Shown here: piece by piece, positions 7,480 to 16,392 of the stretch | Layout of the letters: each line of letters opens with the position of its first letter | Numbering within the stretch: the first letter of the stretch is position 1 | From: Flammeovirga sp. SJP92 | GTDB taxonomy: Bacteria > Bacteroidota > Bacteroidia > Cytophagales > Flammeovirgaceae | Length of the DNA stretch: 64,000 nucleotides | Assembly (NCBI RefSeq): GCF_001583495.1 | Contig: NZ_LQAQ01000061.1 | Span: 434,001-498,000, forward strand | Direction of reading: 5' to 3' | The notes under the pieces: generated by a model | Database searches by the model: none | The model's input: the letters and a program-made list of their open reading frames with translations, nothing else | What the model was told of the DNA's origin: nothing | Made by a program: the position numbers and the translations under genes

Positions 7480-8751
7480 ATGAAAGTACTCATTCTTGGC
7501 TCTGGGGGTAGAGAACACACATTAGCGTGGAAAATCTCCCAAAGCGACAAGCTAACAAAGCTATATGCCGCTCCAGGTAATGCTGGAACTGCAGAAGTTG
7601 CACAAAATATCAGTATTTCGGCTACTGATTTTAAAAAACTTGGACAATTCGTTCAAGAAGAAGGCATCGACATGTTGATTGTTGGTCCTGAGGCACCACT
7701 TGTAGAAGGTGTAGCTGATTATTTTGCAGAGAATGAAAGCCTTTCTCATGTTAAGGTAATTGGTCCTAAGAAAGCAGGGGCTCTTTTAGAAGGTAGTAAA
7801 GACTACTCTAAAAAGTTCATGATGCGTCATAATATTCCAGCTGGAGCATCAAAAACATTCACTTTAGAAACTCTTGACAGCGGTTATGCATTTTTAGAAA
7901 TGCAAAAGCCTCCATACGTTCTTAAAGCAGATGGTCTTGCAGCAGGTAAAGGCGTATTGATCATCAACTCTTTGGAAGAAGCAAAAGCTTCATTGAAAGA
8001 AATGTTGAGCGGTCAATTTGGCGAAGCAAGTAAATCAGTACTTGTAGAGCAATTCCTTGACGGTATTGAACTTTCTGTTTTTGTGATTACAGATGGTAAA
8101 AACTACGTAACTCTTCCTGAAGCAAAAGATTACAAAAGAATTGGCGAAGGCGACACTGGCTTAAATACTGGTGGTATGGGTGCTGTTTCTCCTGTTCCTT
8201 TTGCGGATAAAGCTTTTATGGAAGAAATTGACAAGACTATCGTTAAACCAACAATTGATGGTTTAAAGGAAGACGGTATTGACTACGTTGGCTTTATCTT
8301 CTTCGGACTTATCAAAGTAGATGGCAAACCTTACGTTATTGAGTACAATGCAAGAATGGGTGACCCTGAAACGGAAGTAGTAATTCCAAGAGTGAAAAGT
8401 GACTTACTTGAAATTCTTGATTTAGCAGCACAAGGAAAACTTGATGAAGCTAGCATTGAAATTGATGAAGATTTTGCATCAACAGTAATGTTGGTGTCTG
8501 GAGGATATCCTGAAGCTTACCAAAAGGGTAAGAAAATCACAGAAATTGAACAAGTACAAGATGTGATTCCTTTCCATGCAGGAACTACTTTCAGCGAATT
8601 AGGTGAAGTAATTACTAGCGGAGGTAGAGTGATTGCATTGACTGCCAAAGGGAAAGATATGAATGAAGCACTTCAAAAATCTTTCGCCGCAGCAGAAACG
8701 GTTCAGTTCGATCAAAAGTACTTCAGAAAAGATATTGGATTTGACTTATAA
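7480..8751 (+). CDS. purD: Phosphoribosylamine--glycine ligase
   Basis: GARS joins glycine to phosphoribosylamine with ATP, the second step of de novo purine synthesis, in the cytosol. The 423-residue length is typical. The N-terminal LILGSGGREHTLAWK motif, the ATP-grasp core with KADGLAAGKGV, the TGGMGAVSP loop and the FGLIKVDGKPYVIEYNARMGDPETEVV signature are all intact. It starts at an ATG after a 223-bp divergent intergenic region. Another purine gene, purK, follows on the same strand after 130 bp that contain two stem-loops. Confidence 0.97.
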   Translation: MKVLILGSGGREHTLAWKISQSDKLTKLYAAPGNAGTAEVAQNISISATDFKKLGQFVQEEGIDMLIVGPEAPLVEGVADYFAENESLSHVKVIGPKKAGALLEGSKDYSKKFMMRHNIPAGASKTFTLETLDSGYAFLEMQKPPYVLKADGLAAGKGVLIINSLEEAKASLKEMLSGQFGEASKSVLVEQFLDGIELSVFVITDGKNYVTLPEAKDYKRIGEGDTGLNTGGMGAVSPVPFADKAFMEEIDKTIVKPTIDGLKEDGIDYVGFIFFGLIKVDGKPYVIEYNARMGDPETEVVIPRVKSDLLEILDLAAQGKLDEASIEIDEDFASTVMLVSGGYPEAYQKGKKITEIEQVQDVIPFHAGTTFSELGEVITSGGRVIALTAKGKDMNEALQKSFAAAETVQFDQKYFRKDIGFDL

Positions 8752-8775
8752 AACAGTCTGATCTAAAATTATAAA

Positions 8776-8811
8776 GCAGGATTATTTTTCTTTTTAGAAA
8801 AGTAATTCTGC
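8776..8811 (+). other. Stem-loop between purD and purK
   Basis: A 15-bp stem with two G-U pairs (8776-8790 against 8797-8811) and a 6-base loop. It is not followed by a T-run on the plus strand, so it is a weak terminator at best and may be an RNA-processing or stability hairpin between the two genes. Confidence 0.6.
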
Positions 8812-8840
8812 TCTAAAAAGTAAATTTCTCAATCACAATT

Positions 8841-8860
8841 GCATACTTTATTGAGTATGC
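8841..8860. promoter_or_regulatory. Inverted repeat upstream of purK
   Basis: GCATACT and AGTATGC (7-bp arms, 6-base spacer) lie 21 bp before the purK start codon. The site could be an operator or a leader hairpin. Bacteroidota generally lack the enterobacterial PurR, so no known regulator can be assigned. Confidence 0.4.
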
Positions 8861-8881
8861 TCCAATCATTTCAATTATACC

Positions 8882-10000
8882 ATGAAAAAGATAGGTGTTT
8901 TAGGAGGTGGGCAATTAGGCCGTATGATGATACAGTCCGCTATGAATTTAAATATTCAAGTGAAAACCTTAGATCCTGATCCCAATGCCCCATGTAAGGC
9001 AATGGCACACCAATTTGTTGAAGGCTCAATTAATGAATATTTCACAGTTGTAGAATTCGGCAAAGACGTTGACGTTTTAACCATAGAAATGGAAAACGTA
9101 AACGCCCAAGCATTAATTGATATTGAAAGACAAGGAATTGTTGTGTACCCAAAACCTCATCATATTCAGATGATTCAAGATAAAAGAGTACAAAAACAAT
9201 TCTATCTAGATAATGGTATTCCAACTTCTCCATTTGTTTTGGTTGACTCCAAAGACGAATTAGAAGAGTTTGAAGATTTCCTTCCTGCTGTAATGAAAGT
9301 AGGCAAGGGTGGCTATGATGGACGTGGTGTACAAGTCATGAAATCTAAAGATGATTTCGAAAAAGGATTTGACGCTCCTTCAGTATTGGAGAAAATGGTG
9401 GATATTGATAAAGAAATCTCTATCATCGCTGCTAGAAACCCTAGCGGAGATATCACAACTTTCCCTGCTGTTGAAATCGTTTATCATGAAAGCAACTTAG
9501 TAGACTACTTACTTTCTCCTGCCAGTATTCCTTCTGAAGTGGAAGAACGTGCTAAAATCATTGCTTATGATCTTCTTGAAAAATTAGATTATGTAGGTTT
9601 ATTAGCCATTGAATTCTTTGTAGACAAAGAAGGAAATGTGATTGTAAACGAAATTGCACCAAGAACACATAACAGTGGTCATCAAACGATTGAAGGCAAC
9701 ATCACTTCTCAATTTGACCAACATATCAGAGCAATCCTAGACCTTCCTTTAGGTGACACAAGTAGAAGATGTGCTTCTGCTATGGTCAACGTTTTAGGAG
9801 AAAAAGGTTATACAGGTGAAGCTAAATATGAAGGTGTAGAAGAGATTTTAGCCATTCCTGGTGTGTATGTCCATCTTTATGAAAAGAAATTCACTAAACC
9901 TGAGCGTAAAATGGGACACATTACCATTATTGCCGATGAGAAGGATGAATTGCTTGAAAAAGTGGATAAGGTGAAAAAATATTTCAAAGTAATTGCTTAA
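8882..10000 (+). CDS. purK: 5-(carboxyamino)imidazole ribonucleotide synthase
   Basis: PurK makes N5-CAIR from AIR, ATP and bicarbonate; PurE then isomerises it. The 372-residue ATP-grasp protein has the N-terminal GVLGGGQLGRMM dinucleotide-like loop, the VMKVGKGGYDGRGVQV ATP-binding stretch, and VNEIAPRTHNSGHQTIEG, a purK signature. No purE is adjacent, so it must lie elsewhere. It follows purD on the same strand, and a clean terminator lies 25 bp after the stop codon. Confidence 0.97.
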   Translation: MKKIGVLGGGQLGRMMIQSAMNLNIQVKTLDPDPNAPCKAMAHQFVEGSINEYFTVVEFGKDVDVLTIEMENVNAQALIDIERQGIVVYPKPHHIQMIQDKRVQKQFYLDNGIPTSPFVLVDSKDELEEFEDFLPAVMKVGKGGYDGRGVQVMKSKDDFEKGFDAPSVLEKMVDIDKEISIIAARNPSGDITTFPAVEIVYHESNLVDYLLSPASIPSEVEERAKIIAYDLLEKLDYVGLLAIEFFVDKEGNVIVNEIAPRTHNSGHQTIEGNITSQFDQHIRAILDLPLGDTSRRCASAMVNVLGEKGYTGEAKYEGVEEILAIPGVYVHLYEKKFTKPERKMGHITIIADEKDELLEKVDKVKKYFKVIA

Positions 10001-10024
10001 TTATTGCTTTGGTTGAAAATACCG

Positions 10025-10058
10025 AGGAGATGTTATGACAAATAGCATCTCCTTTTTT
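10025..10058 (+). terminator. Terminator of purK
   Basis: A 12-bp stem with one mismatch (10025-10036 against 10042-10053) is followed by TTTTT, a standard intrinsic terminator. Confidence 0.9.
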
Positions 10059-10148
10059 GTTGGAATATTATTCATCAGTCCAACAATTTGCTCATTATTT
10101 GGCATGACTTTCGACTTTACCTATCCAAACAATTACTATCAATCCTAG

Positions 10149-13100
10149 ATGAGAACTTTAACTTTTATCTTCTTACTGATATCTCCCCTATTCTGCTTGT
10201 CACAGACTTTAACACCTGTCTCAAAAAATGGAAAATGGGGATTTCTACAAAATTCAAATGACACTTACCCCTATCAATTCATCACATATATTCAAAAAGA
10301 TGAGGTTTTTAAAGTGGGCCGAGCCAACAAAATTGGTATCGTTGACCTCAATGGTGAAACTTTAATTCCTTGTGAATATGATCGAATTGAAGTGGTCAAT
10401 AACCAATTATATGTAGTATGGAATGCAAAAGGAGCTACAATTGTAGATAAACAAAATTCTCCTCTTAGTAATGAGTTTTATGATCACATCTCTCCTTTTG
10501 GAATGTATTTAAAAGTAACTTCTCATGGCAAAGAAGGAATCATTAAAAAAGATGGAGAACTCATCTGCAAACCCATTTATGACGAAATCACTCTATTAAA
10601 GGATAATCCTATTTTTATTGTGAAAAATGGTGATCAAAAAGGCTTTATTGATTTAAATGGTTCAGAACCTCTGCCTGTTGAATTCAAAGACATCAAAGTA
10701 GTAGCGAACAAACAACTTCTGGCTACTTATCCCAATACCCCCCTTGTTTCATTTATTTTAGTGGAAGAAGATGGCAGTCTTAAAAGCAAAAAGGATTTCA
10801 ATAAAAAAGCAGACTTTCAAGTCTTTCAGAAAAGATTTTACCTTACAGGTTTAAAAAAAGAGTTTAGCAAAAGCGGTGCTACTTCTCCACAATGGATAGA
10901 AATTATGGGAGATTATTATTTGATAGCTCCCAATGGAAAAGAATTATTAGAAGGCAGGTCCTTTTTCTACGTTCAACAAGACAAGGATAACCTTTCAATC
11001 GCTCGTAGAGAAGAAAAAGACGGCACTTTAAAGTATTACCTGATTGATCACCAAAAAGGAGAAATATTATTCAGTGATTCTTTTAAAGATATTGTTTTCG
11101 CAGATTTTGGAGAAAGCAACTGGGCAAGAATTTCTGTTGATACACTTTGGGACTGCTTGATCAACAAGGAAGGCGACGTCAAAAGAACTATTCAAGCCGA
11201 TGGTATGAACTACAGCATGATTGACATTGGCAACTTCTATGAGGGGTTTGCTTACTACCATGCAAGAAATAACAACAGCTATGGATTTATTGATATCAAT
11301 GCTGAAAATGTAATTCATCCCGAGTATTCTTTAGCTTCCGATTTTAAAGAAGGTTATTCTATTGTAAAGAAAAACGGCTACTTTGGTGCTATTGACAAAC
11401 AGGGAAAAATAGTCATCCCAATTACCTATGATGGAATTTCTCTTTGTGAAAAAGGATGGTTTAAAGTCAAAAAAGGGTCTGGTATTTCTGGTAAATGGGG
11501 TGTAGTGAACACCTCTGGGAAAACAGTATTAGAGTGCAAATATCAGGAAATCCAACTAGATAAAAAAGGAGCAAATGTAAAATTAAATGGTGCTTGGGGA
11601 AGATACTTAAGAGCCTACAAATGGGCATTTACACCAAAAATTAAAGTCTCCAAAATACATCCTTTCATCAATGGAATTGCCAAGATGGAAAGAAAGCCAA
11701 TTTATGATCCTGTAGACCGAAAAACAATCACGGCTTATAAATATCAAGGATTTATAAAAGAAGATGGTACTGTTATTATTCCTCCTATATATACCTCAGT
11801 TATTGGTTTTCAGAGAGCTTGGGATAAACAAGAAGGATTGGCAATCATTAATAAAAACAACCTCCATGGTTTTGTCAATTACTTAGGGGAAGTAGTTTTG
11901 GAAGCAGAATATTTATCCACTGGCAACTTTACAGAAGTATGGACAATTCATAAAGGCATTGCCAAAGTAATGAATAAAGAAAGGAAAACTTCCTTTGTCG
12001 ATTCCAACGGTAAAGAAGTTCTACCTTTTGAGTACACAACTGTGAGTGACAGTTATGAAAAAGTTTGGACAGACAGCAACGGAGTAGCCATCGCTCAATT
12101 GAATGGAAAAAATGGTTTAATTGACTTAGAAGGCAATAAAGTCTCTCCTTTTGTTTACCCTAAACTATTTCAGGTGAATCAAAGTCTGTTTGTGGGTCAA
12201 ACACCTGACAAAAGATGGGGAATGATCAATCAAGAAGGCGATACCACTGTAAATTTCATTTATTCAAAAGCACTTCCTTTATCTTCTAAATATTCACAAT
12301 TAATTCAAGATACATCACTTGTTTACACATTGCTTGATGATGGACAATGGAGCAAAGAAACAGTTCATTCAAAGCCTGTGACTACTTCTTCTATTGAGAA
12401 AAATAACGATTATTCATATCATCATATTGGTGAAGATTACGCTATTGTCTCTAAAAAAGGGAAGTCTAAACTTCAAGGAGTTATTGACAGTAATGGAAAG
12501 GTGATCATTAAATTGAGCTTCAAAAAAATACTTCCTTTCTCTGAAGGAATGGCAGTTGCACAAAAAGATGGTAAATCAGCCAAAGACAGAAAGTATGGCT
12601 TTATTGATAAAAAAGGAAAATGGATCATACAGCCCACTTACAACAATGCTCAATCCTTTTCGAATGGCTTAGCCGCCGTTTGCCAGAAAAGTAAGTGGGG
12701 ATATGTTGATAAAACTAACAAGTTAATCATTCCTATTCAATACAGTAAAGCTTCTGATTTTTATGATCAAATAGCAGTTGTAAACCAGACTTCTATTATT
12801 AATCAGCAAGGAAAAGTATTAGGTAGTATTTTAAGTTCTGAAAGTATTAAAGCTGTAAATTCAAACCATATTATTGCAAAAGGCATTGGCTATGAAAAAC
12901 ACCTTTCTATGAATGGAATCGAACTTTATGATGTTGATTTTGATGAAGTCACGGCATTTAATACAGCAGGAATTGCTTTTGTAAAAACAGGTGAGAAATG
13001 GCTTTTAAATAGAACAATCAACGAAAACAAAATCACAAAAGTGTTCACTAAAACTGAAAAAGAGATTTATGAAAATAAATATGGGAGGCATAGAAAAGTA

Positions 13101-13379
13101 GTATCTCTTACTGGTGATGTAACACAGGATCAAGGTTTTGAGAAAGTGAAAGATGGACTTTGGAGAATGATTGGGTTGGATGGACAACCTCTTAATAATA
13201 TTTTATTTTATAAAGTAAAAGAACATCAAAACGGCACTTTTACATTTGAGATCAAGAATGTGGGGAAAGTAACCAATGCGAAAGGAGAAATCATTACTGA
13301 TGACTTCATTCAATCTACAGAACTTTTCGGAGACGGTGTTTTGATTTATAATGAAGGCAATACCAAGTTTATTCCATAA
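10149..13379 (+). CDS. Large exported WG-repeat protein
   Basis: The 1076-residue protein starts with a signal peptide (MRTLTFIFLLISPLFCLSQ). The rest is built from many WG (KWG) repeats of the form KWGF(L/I)...G......YD.I......: examples are NGKWGFLQNS, NKIGIVDLNGETLIPCEYDRIE, GKWGVVNTSGKTVLECKYQEI and SKWGYVDKTNKLIIPIQYSKAS. At least a dozen repeats can be seen along the chain. WG proteins are thought to fold as beta-propellers or solenoids; their partner is generally unknown. No catalytic domain or C-terminal sorting domain is visible. It is transcribed alone and ends at a bidirectional terminator. Confidence 0.85.
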   Translation: MRTLTFIFLLISPLFCLSQTLTPVSKNGKWGFLQNSNDTYPYQFITYIQKDEVFKVGRANKIGIVDLNGETLIPCEYDRIEVVNNQLYVVWNAKGATIVDKQNSPLSNEFYDHISPFGMYLKVTSHGKEGIIKKDGELICKPIYDEITLLKDNPIFIVKNGDQKGFIDLNGSEPLPVEFKDIKVVANKQLLATYPNTPLVSFILVEEDGSLKSKKDFNKKADFQVFQKRFYLTGLKKEFSKSGATSPQWIEIMGDYYLIAPNGKELLEGRSFFYVQQDKDNLSIARREEKDGTLKYYLIDHQKGEILFSDSFKDIVFADFGESNWARISVDTLWDCLINKEGDVKRTIQADGMNYSMIDIGNFYEGFAYYHARNNNSYGFIDINAENVIHPEYSLASDFKEGYSIVKKNGYFGAIDKQGKIVIPITYDGISLCEKGWFKVKKGSGISGKWGVVNTSGKTVLECKYQEIQLDKKGANVKLNGAWGRYLRAYKWAFTPKIKVSKIHPFINGIAKMERKPIYDPVDRKTITAYKYQGFIKEDGTVIIPPIYTSVIGFQRAWDKQEGLAIINKNNLHGFVNYLGEVVLEAEYLSTGNFTEVWTIHKGIAKVMNKERKTSFVDSNGKEVLPFEYTTVSDSYEKVWTDSNGVAIAQLNGKNGLIDLEGNKVSPFVYPKLFQVNQSLFVGQTPDKRWGMINQEGDTTVNFIYSKALPLSSKYSQLIQDTSLVYTLLDDGQWSKETVHSKPVTTSSIEKNNDYSYHHIGEDYAIVSKKGKSKLQGVIDSNGKVIIKLSFKKILPFSEGMAVAQKDGKSAKDRKYGFIDKKGKWIIQPTYNNAQSFSNGLAAVCQKSKWGYVDKTNKLIIPIQYSKASDFYDQIAVVNQTSIINQQGKVLGSILSSESIKAVNSNHIIAKGIGYEKHLSMNGIELYDVDFDEVTAFNTAGIAFVKTGEKWLLNRTINENKITKVFTKTEKEIYENKYGRHRKVVSLTGDVTQDQGFEKVKDGLWRMIGLDGQPLNNILFYKVKEHQNGTFTFEIKNVGKVTNAKGEIITDDFIQSTELFGDGVLIYNEGNTKFIP

Positions 13380-13398
13380 ACATCCCCTTTTTACATAT

Positions 13399-13439
13399 AA
13401 AATGGGCAGCATAATCTTTTAAATTATCCTGCCCATTTT
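13399..13439. terminator. Bidirectional terminator
   Basis: A 17-bp stem with one mismatch (13399-13415 against 13423-13439) has T-runs on both strands, separating the WG-repeat gene from the convergent small gene at 13473. Confidence 0.9.
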
Positions 13440-13472
13440 TTATATGTCGTTTATCTATTTCTTATTGTCAAT

Positions 13473-13718
13473 TCAAATACTAGCATCCATTAAGGATTTA
13501 GCTTGTTCAATTCCCTTCAATGTTAGATGGGGACATGCTTTTTTATTTGAAATATCAGGATGGTCAATAAACCCCTTATTTTCCATCATATTGAGTAATG
13601 CTTCCGACTCTGCATTAGTCATTGAAATTCCTAGGTTTCGTGCGACATCACCTAAAGAATTACCGCTATTAAGACATATTCCTACTAATAGTTTTGAGAA
13701 TTTGATTTCACTTGACAT
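13473..13718 (-). CDS. 81-residue helix-rich protein, paralog 1
   Basis: The protein reads MSSEIKFSKLLVGICLNSGN then SLGDVARNLGISMTNAESEA and continues with a helix and a short wing-like segment (GFIDHPDISNKKACPHLTLKG). It aligns over its whole length with the gene at 13971-14216, including K(F/Y)SK(L/F)L(V/I)G(I/L)CLNSG and S(L)xx(V/I)ARN(L/F)GI. The helix-turn-helix plus wing pattern suggests a small winged-helix fold, perhaps DNA- or RNA-binding, but I do not recognise a named family. Confidence 0.75.
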   Translation of the reverse strand: MSSEIKFSKLLVGICLNSGNSLGDVARNLGISMTNAESEALLNMMENKGFIDHPDISNKKACPHLTLKGIEQAKSLMDASI

Positions 13719-13915
13719 AACATATTTAGGTTAAGGTTTAACAGTTGTTGATTATTGGTTACAATCGATTTATACGTGCATAATAATATTAAGATACATT
13801 GTTTAACGATATTTAATCTTAAACAATTCTCTTTTAAGATGCTTTAAATAATCGTTAACTAAAAACACTCTTTATCAATTCATTAAAAGTTATATATACC
13901 GAAAAACCGTAAAAA

Positions 13916-13945
13916 AAGCTGTGACCTCCGAAAAGACCACAGCTT
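13916..13945 (-). terminator. Terminator of the second 81-residue gene
   Basis: Arms AAGCTGTG (13916-13923) and CACAGCTT (13938-13945) are followed by a minus-strand T-run at 13911-13917. It gives the 13971 gene its own transcript end, separate from its paralog. Confidence 0.85.
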
Positions 13946-13970
13946 ACTTCCTTATAAATTGAATGCTTAT

Positions 13971-14216
13971 CTAAGCATCACCGTTAATTAAACTCATTGC
14001 TCTATCATTTCCTTTTTGAGAAAGGTAGGCAAAAGTTTCTTTGGTAGATCTTTCTATTTTAGAAACAAATCCATCCATTTCTAACATAGATACAAAATTA
14101 TTAATCTCATCTCTATTCGCATGAATTCCAAAATTTCTGGCAATTGATTGTAGAGAATCTCCACTGTTAAGGCATAATCCGATTAGGAACTTTGAATACT
14201 TGACTTCTGTTGACAT
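13971..14216 (-). CDS. 81-residue helix-rich protein, paralog 2
   Basis: The same length as the product of 13473-13718 and plainly its paralog: MSTEVKYSKFLIGLCLNSGD then SLQSIARNFGIHANRDEINN, then FVSMLEMDGFVSKIE in place of LLNMMENKGFIDHPD, and a C-terminal (Q/L)KGxxxAxSL(I/M). The predicted order (three helices and a two-strand wing) resembles a minimal winged-helix protein. The pair is separated by 252 bp with a terminator, so each is transcribed alone. Function unknown. Confidence 0.75.
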   Translation of the reverse strand: MSTEVKYSKFLIGLCLNSGDSLQSIARNFGIHANRDEINNFVSMLEMDGFVSKIERSTKETFAYLSQKGNDRAMSLINGDA

Positions 14217-14454
14217 AATTATGATTAGGTTATTTACTCAGTTAAGAAAAAAGGGTAACATTTCAGCATAACAACTTCTAATTGTTATCGTTTTCAACTA
14301 TTAATACAAAGGTCTACTTCCGCAACCGATTTCGCAAACTTTTATTGTTAATTCTCTGTAAACATATAATGGCATGAAATACAATTCATTAGAAATAAAT
14401 ATGAATTGATTCTAAATAGATCAAAAGAAAGTTATAATAGTTTAATAGTTCTAT

Positions 14455-14462
14455 TATCTTTG
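14455..14462 (+). promoter_or_regulatory. Promoter -7 box of typA
   Basis: TATCTTTG matches the Bacteroidota TAnnTTTG element exactly and lies 20 bp before the typA start codon. The -33 region is not a clear TTTG. Confidence 0.6.
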
Positions 14463-14482
14463 CACGTTCATAAAAAATTATC

Positions 14483-16252
14483 ATGAGTAGTATCCGTAAT
14501 ATCGCTATCATCGCCCACGTCGATCATGGCAAGACCACATTAGTAGATAAAATGCTACACGCGGCTCAATTGTTCCGCGAAAATCAAGAAACAGGTGAGT
14601 TGATCCTTGATAACAACGACTTAGAGCGTGAAAGAGGAATCACCATCCTTTCTAAAAATGTTGCTATCGAATACAAGGGAGTAAAGGTAAACATCATTGA
14701 CACTCCTGGTCACGCCGACTTTGGTGGTGAGGTAGAACGTGTATTGAAAATGGCTGATAGTGTATTACTATTAGTTGATGCCTTTGAAGGTCCAATGCCT
14801 CAAACTCGTTTTGTATTAGGTAAAGCCCTTTCATTAGGTCTAAAACCAATCGTAGTAATCAACAAAGTTGACAAGCCAAACTGTCGTCCTGACGAAGTTC
14901 ATGACCAAGTATTTGACTTGTTCTTCAACCTTGACGCTACTGAAGAGCAATTAGAATTCCCAACTTTCTACGGTTCTTCTAAAAATGGCTGGATGAGTGA
15001 TGACTGGAAAAATGAAACGGATTCAATCGTTCCATTATTAGATGGCATCATTGATCTTGTACCAGAAGCTCCATCTCCAGAAGGTGACCCTCAGTTACAA
15101 ATCACTTCATTAGACTTCTCTAACTTCGTTGGACGTATCGCTATCGGTCGTTTAACTAGAGGTACTTTAAAAGAGAGATCTTTTGTAGGTTTAGCAAAAG
15201 CTGACGGTACAATCAAGAAAGTACATATCAAAGAGCTTCAGACTTTCGAAGGTTTAGGCCGTAAGAAAGTAGAAGAAGTACACGCAGGTGATCTTTGTGC
15301 AATTGTTGGTATCGATGATTTCGAAATCGGTGATACAATCACAACTGTAGAAAATCCTGAGCCACTTCCTCGTATGGCTATCGAAGAGCCTACAATGAGT
15401 ATGTTGTTCATGATTAACAACTCTCCTTTCTTTGGTAAAGAAGGTAAGTTTGTTACTTCTCGTCACTTACGTGATCGTTTATATAAAGAGACTGAAAAGA
15501 ACTTAGCTTTAAGAATTGAAGCTACAGATTCTGAAGATAGATTTATTGTTTATGGTCGTGGTATTCTTCACTTAGCCGTATTGATTGAAACAATGCGTCG
15601 TGAAGGTTACGAACTTCAAGTAGGTCAGCCTCAAGTATTATACAAAGAGATTGACGGCGTGAAGCACGAGCCAATTGAAACATTAGTTATTGACGTTCCT
15701 GAGGAGGTTTCTGGTAAGGCAATCGAATTGGCTACTCAACGTAAGGGTGAATTGTTGATCATGGAGCCAAAAGGTGACATGCAACACTTAGAATTCCAAA
15801 TTCCTTCACGTGGTATCATCGGTTTAAGAAACAACATCTTAACGGCAACTGCTGGTGAAGCAATCATGACTCACCGTTTCAAAGAATACGCTCCTTTCAA
15901 AGGTGAAATGTCTACGAAAACTAACGGTGCTATCATCTCTGACCAAACTGGTACTCCTACTGCTTACTCTTTAGATAAGCTTCAGGATAGAGGTGTATTC
16001 TTCGTAGATCCTACTGAGGAAATCTATGAAGGTCAAGTAATTGGTGAATTCAACAGACCAATGGATTTAAGAGTAAACGTGATCAAGGGTAAGAAATTAA
16101 CGAACATGCGTGCTGCAGGTTCAGATGACAACTCTAAGATCGCTCCTAAACGTCAATTCTCTCTAGAAGAATGTATGGAATACATCAGAGAAGACGAATT
16201 AGTAGAGGTTACTCCTGAAAATATTCGTATGCGTAAAATCAAATTGAAGTAA
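14483..16252 (+). CDS. typA: Translational GTPase TypA/BipA
   Basis: The 589-residue ribosome-associated GTPase assists assembly of the large subunit and growth under stress. G1 AHVDHGKTT is near residues 10-18, the switch region carries ERERGITI, G3 is DTPGHADFGGEV and G4 NKVDKP. The EF-G-like domains follow, then the TypA-specific C-terminal block with SRGIIGLRN and FKEYAPFKGEM. The length is slightly below the usual 600 or so. It has its own promoter and a strong terminator. Codon use is richer in C-ending codons than in neighbouring accessory genes, as expected for a highly expressed gene. Confidence 0.97.
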   Translation: MSSIRNIAIIAHVDHGKTTLVDKMLHAAQLFRENQETGELILDNNDLERERGITILSKNVAIEYKGVKVNIIDTPGHADFGGEVERVLKMADSVLLLVDAFEGPMPQTRFVLGKALSLGLKPIVVINKVDKPNCRPDEVHDQVFDLFFNLDATEEQLEFPTFYGSSKNGWMSDDWKNETDSIVPLLDGIIDLVPEAPSPEGDPQLQITSLDFSNFVGRIAIGRLTRGTLKERSFVGLAKADGTIKKVHIKELQTFEGLGRKKVEEVHAGDLCAIVGIDDFEIGDTITTVENPEPLPRMAIEEPTMSMLFMINNSPFFGKEGKFVTSRHLRDRLYKETEKNLALRIEATDSEDRFIVYGRGILHLAVLIETMRREGYELQVGQPQVLYKEIDGVKHEPIETLVIDVPEEVSGKAIELATQRKGELLIMEPKGDMQHLEFQIPSRGIIGLRNNILTATAGEAIMTHRFKEYAPFKGEMSTKTNGAIISDQTGTPTAYSLDKLQDRGVFFVDPTEEIYEGQVIGEFNRPMDLRVNVIKGKKLTNMRAAGSDDNSKIAPKRQFSLEECMEYIREDELVEVTPENIRMRKIKLK

Positions 16253-16277
16253 TTTCTTTTATTGATTTTTGCTTACT

Positions 16278-16315
16278 AAAAACGGCTTGAAATTTAGTTT
16301 TCAAGCCGTTTTTTT
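16278..16315 (+). terminator. Terminator of typA
   Basis: AAAACGGCTTGAAA pairs with TTTCAAGCCGTTTT around a 6-base loop (16278-16311) and is followed by TTTT. Confidence 0.92.
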
Positions 16316-16350
16316 ATGTAGAAAATATTTTGACGATGGTTTTTGTTGTG

Positions 16351-16392
16351 GTTCGGCGGGCGGTCACATAGGACCGCCCCTACGGGGTGAAC
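16351..16392. repeat. GC-rich palindromic (REP-like) element
   Basis: GGGCGGTC (16358-16365) and GACCGCCC (16372-16379) form an 8-bp hairpin with loop ACATAG, flanked by outer arms GTTC (16351-16354) and GAAC (16389-16392). The element is GC-rich in an AT-rich region and overlaps the last codons of the HAD gene. Similar short GGGGCGGnC...GnCCGCCCC palindromes recur between genes in many bacteria; that it belongs to such a family is inference. Confidence 0.65.

Noticed and set aside
13444-13734. Plus-strand frame of 96 residues over the first 81-residue gene
   Set aside because: It is antisense to the paralog at 13473, whose frame is supported by its alignment with the second copy at 13971.
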